Shown here: piece after piece, positions 60,569-64,000 of the stretch | Numbering within the stretch: the first letter of the stretch is position 1 | Layout: each line of letters begins with the position of its first letter | Notes under the pieces: generated by a model | What the model was told of the DNA's origin: nothing | Seen by the model: the letters and a program-made list of their open reading frames with translations, nothing else | Databases searched by the model: none | Position numbers and translations under genes: made by a program | Assembly: GCA_963818225.1 (NCBI GenBank) | Contig: CAWFRO010000002.1 | Span: forward strand, 1-64,000 | DNA length: 64,000 nt | Source of the DNA: Palsa-504 sp963818225 | Lineage (GTDB): Bacteria; Actinomycetota; Actinomycetes; Streptosporangiales; Streptosporangiaceae | Reading direction: 5' to 3'

Positions 60569-60652
60569 TCACGCCGGATTCATCTCCAGCTCATCCGCCG
60601 AAGCATCGATGCGCCGCGAGACTGAACCAGGCTGGCTGCCATCTGCGGTCAT
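60569..60652 (-). pseudogene. SRPBCC N-terminal stub
   Basis: A 27-codon frame behind AGGAGGAACGCAGCG: MTADGSQPGSVSRRIDASAD-ELEMNPA. SVSRRIDASADE is the usual beginning of SRPBCC (START-like) proteins, but the frame ends after 27 residues, so the rest was lost. The TGA overlaps a GTG of the hydrolase frame. It may now act as a leader peptide. Confidence 0.45.
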
Positions 60653-61195
60653 CGCTGCGTTCCTCCTCTCGCTGCCTGGGCCCGCTCCCGCGAGCTGGGG
60701 CAACCCCCCGGTACCAGTCTGAGACGGATGAGGACGTCCGAACTCATCGCCGCGGCCGCAACTGCTTCACCCAGCGGTATGCCGCTGGCCAGGCCAGACC
60801 GCGTAGCGTCAGGACAGCAGCAGCGGTGCGGGGCCGCGAGCCCGTCCCTGACGGCGGCATGGCGTCGCGCTGCGGCAGCTTAGCGGTGAGCAGCGCGGCG
60901 TGCGGGGTAAGAGTGGTGGTAGGCGACATCGCGCGTGGCTGGATACCGGCCAACAGCCGGTTAAGCATCGGCACCACAGCCCCCAGCGGCTGCGCTGGCA
61001 CCTGTCCGGATCACCCCACCCGGGCCTGTCGCGGCACGACTGGACCGTTGGGACCCACGCAACGACACCAGCGTGGTGCGCAGGCACAGGCGCTATACCG
61101 GCGGCAAGCCTACGATCAGCTCCAATGACTACTTCGACGAGACGATCGTCCAGGGCCGGTGCTCTGGGGCACGCGCGGCGAACCTCGACGTCGTA
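60653..61195. other. intergenic region with repeat
   Basis: No supported gene in 543 bp. GGGTAAGAGTGGTGGT at 60904-60919 with a diverged extension also occurs at 58797-58812, left of att copy 2, so island-boundary sequence is duplicated here. Confidence 0.45.
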
Positions 61196-61405
61196 TCAGG
61201 TCAGCGGATCATGCCGGGGCGTCCACACCCGGCCGATGAGCAGGTAGAGGATGCCGCCGAACGGAATCGAGATCAGGCAGACCACCGCCCATACCCACCG
61301 CGGCAGAAAGCGCACCCGCTCAGCCAGGAACACTTGCCGCAGGCACAACGTCAACCAGCCGGCTAGGAGCGCCAGGCCGAGTATCACCACAAGCGCCGCG
61401 AGCAT
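61196..61405 (-). CDS. PLDc_N-type small membrane protein
   Basis: A 69-aa protein with two hydrophobic helices (MLAALVVILGLALLAGWLTL and RWVWAVVCLISIPFGGILYL). The W-V-W/GGILY-L-GR pattern is that of the phospholipase D N-terminal domain (PLDc_N) found alone in many actinobacterial membrane proteins. ATG 61405 is chosen with GAGGAGG eight bases upstream; a GTG at 61414 overlaps that site. Role unknown; likely in an operon with the upstream SdpI gene. Confidence 0.65.
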   Translation of the reverse strand: MLAALVVILGLALLAGWLTLCLRQVFLAERVRFLPRWVWAVVCLISIPFGGILYLLIGRVWTPRHDPLT

Positions 61406-61520
61406 CGCGCTCACCTCCTCAGCCCGACGATCGATCTCGAGTGAAGGATAAGCTCTCGAACCTGGAGTCAGTCATGGGCCAGATACTTGGCCGGCTAAGG
61501 ACCTTCGCCTGTGAGCACGC

Positions 61521-61853
61521 TCACAGCACGGATCGGGAGGCCCTGACGCCCGACGCCGCGCCGAGGACACAGAAGACAAGAAAGACTCCCACGCCGCCGA
61601 AGATGAAGACCCCCGCCAGGTGCCTAGGCAGGACCGCGGCGAGGACACCGCAGACCGCCAAGATGGCGCCGCCTGCGCCCGCCCATGGCGCCGCAGCCTT
61701 GTTGGCCGTTTCGAAGGCTGCATCACTGCGCATCGTGGACGGTGTCCGTACCCCGACGGCCGAGCCGCGCGCCACGCGCCCCTGTCGCATCCGGATGGCC
61801 AGCCACACGACGATGAGGCCAGCGAGCACCTCGGCGATTGCCGGGACAAGCAT
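61521..61853 (-). CDS. SdpI-family membrane protein
   Basis: A 110-aa membrane protein with three hydrophobic segments. The signature VGVRTPSTMRSDAAFETANKAAAPW is that of SdpI-type immunity proteins (G-R-T-P-x-T-x-x-S-x-x-x-W-x-x-A-x-x). In Bacillus, SdpI protects against the SdpC toxin; in actinobacteria such genes are often orphans. No toxin gene is visible. ATG 61853 follows GGAGGTGG. It precedes the PLDc_N gene on the same strand. Confidence 0.7.
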   Translation of the reverse strand: MLVPAIAEVLAGLIVVWLAIRMRQGRVARGSAVGVRTPSTMRSDAAFETANKAAAPWAGAGGAILAVCGVLAAVLPRHLAGVFIFGGVGVFLVFCVLGAASGVRASRSVL

Positions 61854-62191
61854 CGCTACCACCTCCGCGGAGCACGCTACCTGTAACGGCTGGCACCGAG
61901 CTGTCCAGCATCGCGGCGGCGCGCCGGAGGCAACGGAGTAAGCAACTGAGTAAGCGCGCCGTGAGGCGCTGTTGTTTCTGTGGGGCGAGAGACCGCCACC
62001 TTCGACCTGTCGCAGCAGGTGGTTGAAGGGAGGGCGGGAAGGAGCCCTGACAAAGCCGGGACGGGCCAGCACGGCCAGACGGTGCGGGTCCGGCGAGCGA
62101 GACGAAGAGGAGCACGCAGGGAACCGGTGTTATTACGCCCTTCAAATTGGTTACCGGCTCGAATCCGGCGGACGGGGCCGGGTGCGGTGCC

Positions 62192-62207
62192 TTCGGGACG
62201 AAGAGGC
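62192..62207 (+). repeat. possible att copy 3 (16 bp)
   Basis: TTCGGGACGAAGAGGC is identical to 55110-55125. GACCAGGTCAG at 62233-62243 equals the bases that follow att copy 2 (58874-58884), so the intervening part may have been deleted or altered. Probable right end of the tandem islands. Confidence 0.5.
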
Positions 62208-62239
62208 TTGTGCTCGCGGATTAGAGACCAGAGACCAGG

Positions 62240-62854
62240 TCAGGCCATCGGGAAAGCGTGGCCTGGCTGGAGGAATAGCTGGAGCGCGAGGACTAGAAGG
62301 CCCACAATCAGGCCGCCAACCACCGTTCGGGCTAGCGGCCACCTAGAAAGCCCGGCCCGGCGGCCTGCCACGAAGCCCCAGAACCCGAGTGAGGCGCCTT
62401 CCAGGAAGATGATCACCTGGATCGAGGAGCCCAGCGAGACCCCGGCCACGGTCAGGATGATCAGGAGGGTAAGGGCAGGAGCGGCTAGGAGAAGGAAACG
62501 CAGCTCGGTCCGGACAATTTTCATCTGCTCGCTGCGGCCGGGACGCTCGTGCAGCTCGGCTTGCCGGGCGAGGGATGCTGAGAAGACGTGTGAGACGAAC
62601 ATGGCGAGCACTGGACCGAGGATTACCCCAGCGGCGGCCCAGAGCTTCAGGTGTTGCCACCCGTCGTAGGCGATGAGCACGCTCATCACGGTGATCGTGG
62701 TGTAGACGGCGCGGTCAAGATAGACCGGCCGTGAGCCGAACCCGAACCCGTTCGTCGTCATGGCTGCCGCGCTAACCCGCTGGCCACTTACGGTTGCCCG
62801 CTCGGCAAGGGAGGTACCCGCAGTGCGGCGTTCCAAGGGCCGTTCCGGCGTCAT
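62240..62854 (-). CDS. predicted polytopic membrane protein, unknown
   Basis: A 204-aa protein (173 aa if ATG 62761 is used) with about five hydrophobic helices: VYTTITVMSVLIAYDGWQHL, AAGVILGPVLAMFVSHVF, FLLLAAPALTLLIILTVAG, VIIFLEGASLGFWGFVAG, TVVGGLIVGLLVLALQL. No family is recognised, and no strong ribosome binding site decides the start. It begins to the right of att copy 3 but its stop overlaps it, so it may be the chromosomal gene disrupted or extended by the island. Confidence 0.55.
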   Translation of the reverse strand: MTPERPLERRTAGTSLAERATVSGQRVSAAAMTTNGFGFGSRPVYLDRAVYTTITVMSVLIAYDGWQHLKLWAAAGVILGPVLAMFVSHVFSASLARQAELHERPGRSEQMKIVRTELRFLLLAAPALTLLIILTVAGVSLGSSIQVIIFLEGASLGFWGFVAGRRAGLSRWPLARTVVGGLIVGLLVLALQLFLQPGHAFPMA

Positions 62855-63396
62855 GGTGCCGGCTATCCGCTGATGCCGTGGGCGACGTGCCCGATCAGGC
62901 CCCAGTCCGGCCGCGCCCCCTCCAGGGGCCGGTTCGCCACACCCGCGAACCCCGGGTCCGCGGTCGACAGCCGGGAACGGTCGATCGGGTCATCCGACAT
63001 GCGGGCCTGCTCTCTCCCATATCGCCTCGCCCCAGCACACGCGCGGGACCCAACCTCGGAGAATCTACCGGCCGGCGATGATTCACGACCATCACTCCCA
63101 AAGAATCACGGACGTTGACCCGCAAGATCAAAGCCGAGACGGTCACCTGCCTGACCGCCGCACATGATCGCGAGTCCGAGTGACTATCTGAGGGACAACG
63201 CATGCAGTCTTGGGCGGATGCTGGCGGACGGCGATGGACAGTAATCCGCCGGTACACGCGGCACTGGCGCAGGCGATGCGCGTGTCGCTCTGCCTTCGGC
63301 AGGCCAAGTTCCCGGCTACTTCGCCAGCAGGTGCGAGACGATACTGGCCATATCCCGTGAGCGGACGACAGCGAGCAGCCCGATCGGAGAGCGACC
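62855..63396. other. intergenic region, nothing assignable
   Basis: A 542-bp gap between the membrane protein and the SnoaL-like gene. Open frames have atypical composition and no binding site; no RNA or terminator was recognised. Confidence 0.45.
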
Positions 63397-63804
63397 ATGA
63401 CGGTTACGAGCGCTGATGTTGAGACGGTGCGGCGTTTCTACCAGGCGGTCGCAGCACGGGATATGGCCGCGGCGGAGTCCTGCTTTGCCCCGGACGCGGT
63501 GTGGCATCTACCGGGCAAGAGCGTGATCGCGGGCGACCACCATGGCTGGCCTGCGATCCGTGACGATTTCCTGGCCAAGCTTGGGCCGCTTTCGGGGCAT
63601 ACGTTCCGGGCCGAGTTGCTTGATGTTGCGGTCGGGCAGGAGTTCATCGTGGCGGTGCAGCATGCGACCGCCTCTGGCCGGGGGCGGCGCCTGGATATCA
63701 CGGGTTGCCAGCCGATGCGGATTGAGCGGAGCCGCATCATGGAAGTGCGGGGACATTACTCTGACCAGGAGGCGCTGGATGCCTTCTGGGTGACGCCGGA
63801 ATAG
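63397..63804 (+). CDS. SnoaL/NTF2-like protein
   Basis: A 135-aa cone-shaped alpha+beta barrel: VETVRRFYQAVAARDMAAAESCFAPDAVWHLPG is the standard N-terminal helices plus W-H-x-P-G of the nuclear transport factor 2 / SnoaL superfamily, followed by VIAGDHHGWPAIRDDF, QEFIVAVQHATASGRGRRLDI and IMEVRGHYSDQEALDAFW. Members act as polyketide cyclases, isomerases or bind small molecules. ATG start with GGAGAG five bases upstream. Confidence 0.8.
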   Translation: MTVTSADVETVRRFYQAVAARDMAAAESCFAPDAVWHLPGKSVIAGDHHGWPAIRDDFLAKLGPLSGHTFRAELLDVAVGQEFIVAVQHATASGRGRRLDITGCQPMRIERSRIMEVRGHYSDQEALDAFWVTPE

Positions 63805-64000
63805 GCGCCTTGGCGCTGATCGGCGGCCTAGCCGGTGGGGAGGACCCAGGCCCGGATCGGCTCTACACCTTCGCTAAGTACGCTGCGTCGGTGACGATGG
63901 CGATCCGGGGCGCGTCGCATGAGATCACGAATAATGCGCGCGGTTGGCGACGGGAGGCTCGAACGACGCCGGAGGAGTCTACGGACGATGCAAGGCAGGC
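63805..64000. other. window end, unresolved open frame
   Basis: After the SnoaL-like gene one plus-strand frame (LIGGLAGGEDPGPDRLYTFA...) stays open to the end of the window but without a clear start, so it may be a decayed or truncated gene. Confidence 0.3.

Larger units (their letters stand above)
55110..62207. mobile_element. tandem decayed islands at tRNA-Pro
   Basis: Island A runs from 55110 to 58879 and island B from 58834 to about 62207. Each begins on its left with a minus-strand C-terminal integrase relic that reads toward the att site. Contents: IS3-family remnant, DnaA-box-like cluster, PRC-barrel protein and methyltransferase in A; lipoprotein hydrolase, SRPBCC stub and small membrane proteins in B. 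No intact recombinase remains, so mobilisation in cis is unlikely. The scheme is inferred from the att repeats and relics. Confidence 0.65.

Overview
The window is high-GC actinobacterial chromosome. The mycelial developmental regulators BldC and WblA, an F420-type oxidoreductase, a valine dehydrogenase and the gene order of two conserved blocks (bldC-vdh-DUF3073-purF-purL-purQ-purS, and crp-MBL-NUDIX-RidA-DUF4177-ArsA-ArsA-wblA-PBP-yqeY) point to a filamentous actinomycete. The species cannot be fixed from the sequence.

Layout. 0-2.4 kb: three tRNA genes (Phe, Asp, Glu) on the minus strand, a glutaryl-CoA dehydrogenase and tRNA-Lys. 2.4-7.8 kb: a 5.4-kb integrated element whose ends are a perfect 19-bp repeat of the tRNA-Lys 3' end; it carries a frameshifted tyrosine recombinase with an internal GntR DNA-binding domain, an LLM flavin/F420 oxidoreductase, a methyltransferase, a tiny Cys/His protein and a nonsense-mutated PIN-like toxin relic. 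7.9-14.8 kb: a tightly packed six-gene minus-strand operon: a response-regulator receiver fused to a PIG-L deacetylase, an ATP-grasp enzyme, a PHP hydrolase, a processive GT2 synthase, a 66-aa membrane protein and a hybrid histidine kinase. This looks like a two-component-controlled glycan synthesis/deacetylation system and is the best candidate for something undescribed. 14.9-21.4 kb: MarC-type membrane protein, alpha/beta hydrolase, hemolysin III-family protein, acyl-CoA ligase and a secreted GH12-like protein.

21.4-28.4 kb: amino-sugar genes (glmM, a GlmU-like beta-helix protein, glmS) with an unassigned winged-helix/nucleotidyltransferase protein and an XRE regulator that has a palindrome in front of it. 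28.6-37.7 kb: bldC with a BldD-like box, vdh, DUF3073, then purF/SCP/purL/purQ/HATPase/purS. 37.9-42.5 kb: a branched-chain 2-oxoacid dehydrogenase operon (E1alpha, E1beta, E2), which with vdh suggests branched-chain amino acid catabolism, and a CbiX-like protein. 42.5-55 kb: NlpC/P60 hydrolase, Crp regulator, a five-gene operon (SPFH, DUF4177, RidA, NUDIX, MBL), two ArsA/Get3 ATPases, wblA, a class A PBP, YqeY and a metallophosphoesterase. Three TGTGA-N6-TCACA-type sites (one perfect) lie in this half.

55.1-62.2 kb: tRNA-Pro(CGG) followed by two tandem decayed islands delimited by partial copies of the tRNA 3' half (55110, 58834 and a short one at 62192). The first two copies are each followed by a C-terminal relic of a tyrosine integrase. 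Contents: a deleted IS3-family transposase, a DnaA-box-like cluster, a PRC-barrel protein, a methyltransferase, a lipoprotein alpha/beta hydrolase and small membrane proteins. The window ends with a SnoaL-like protein.
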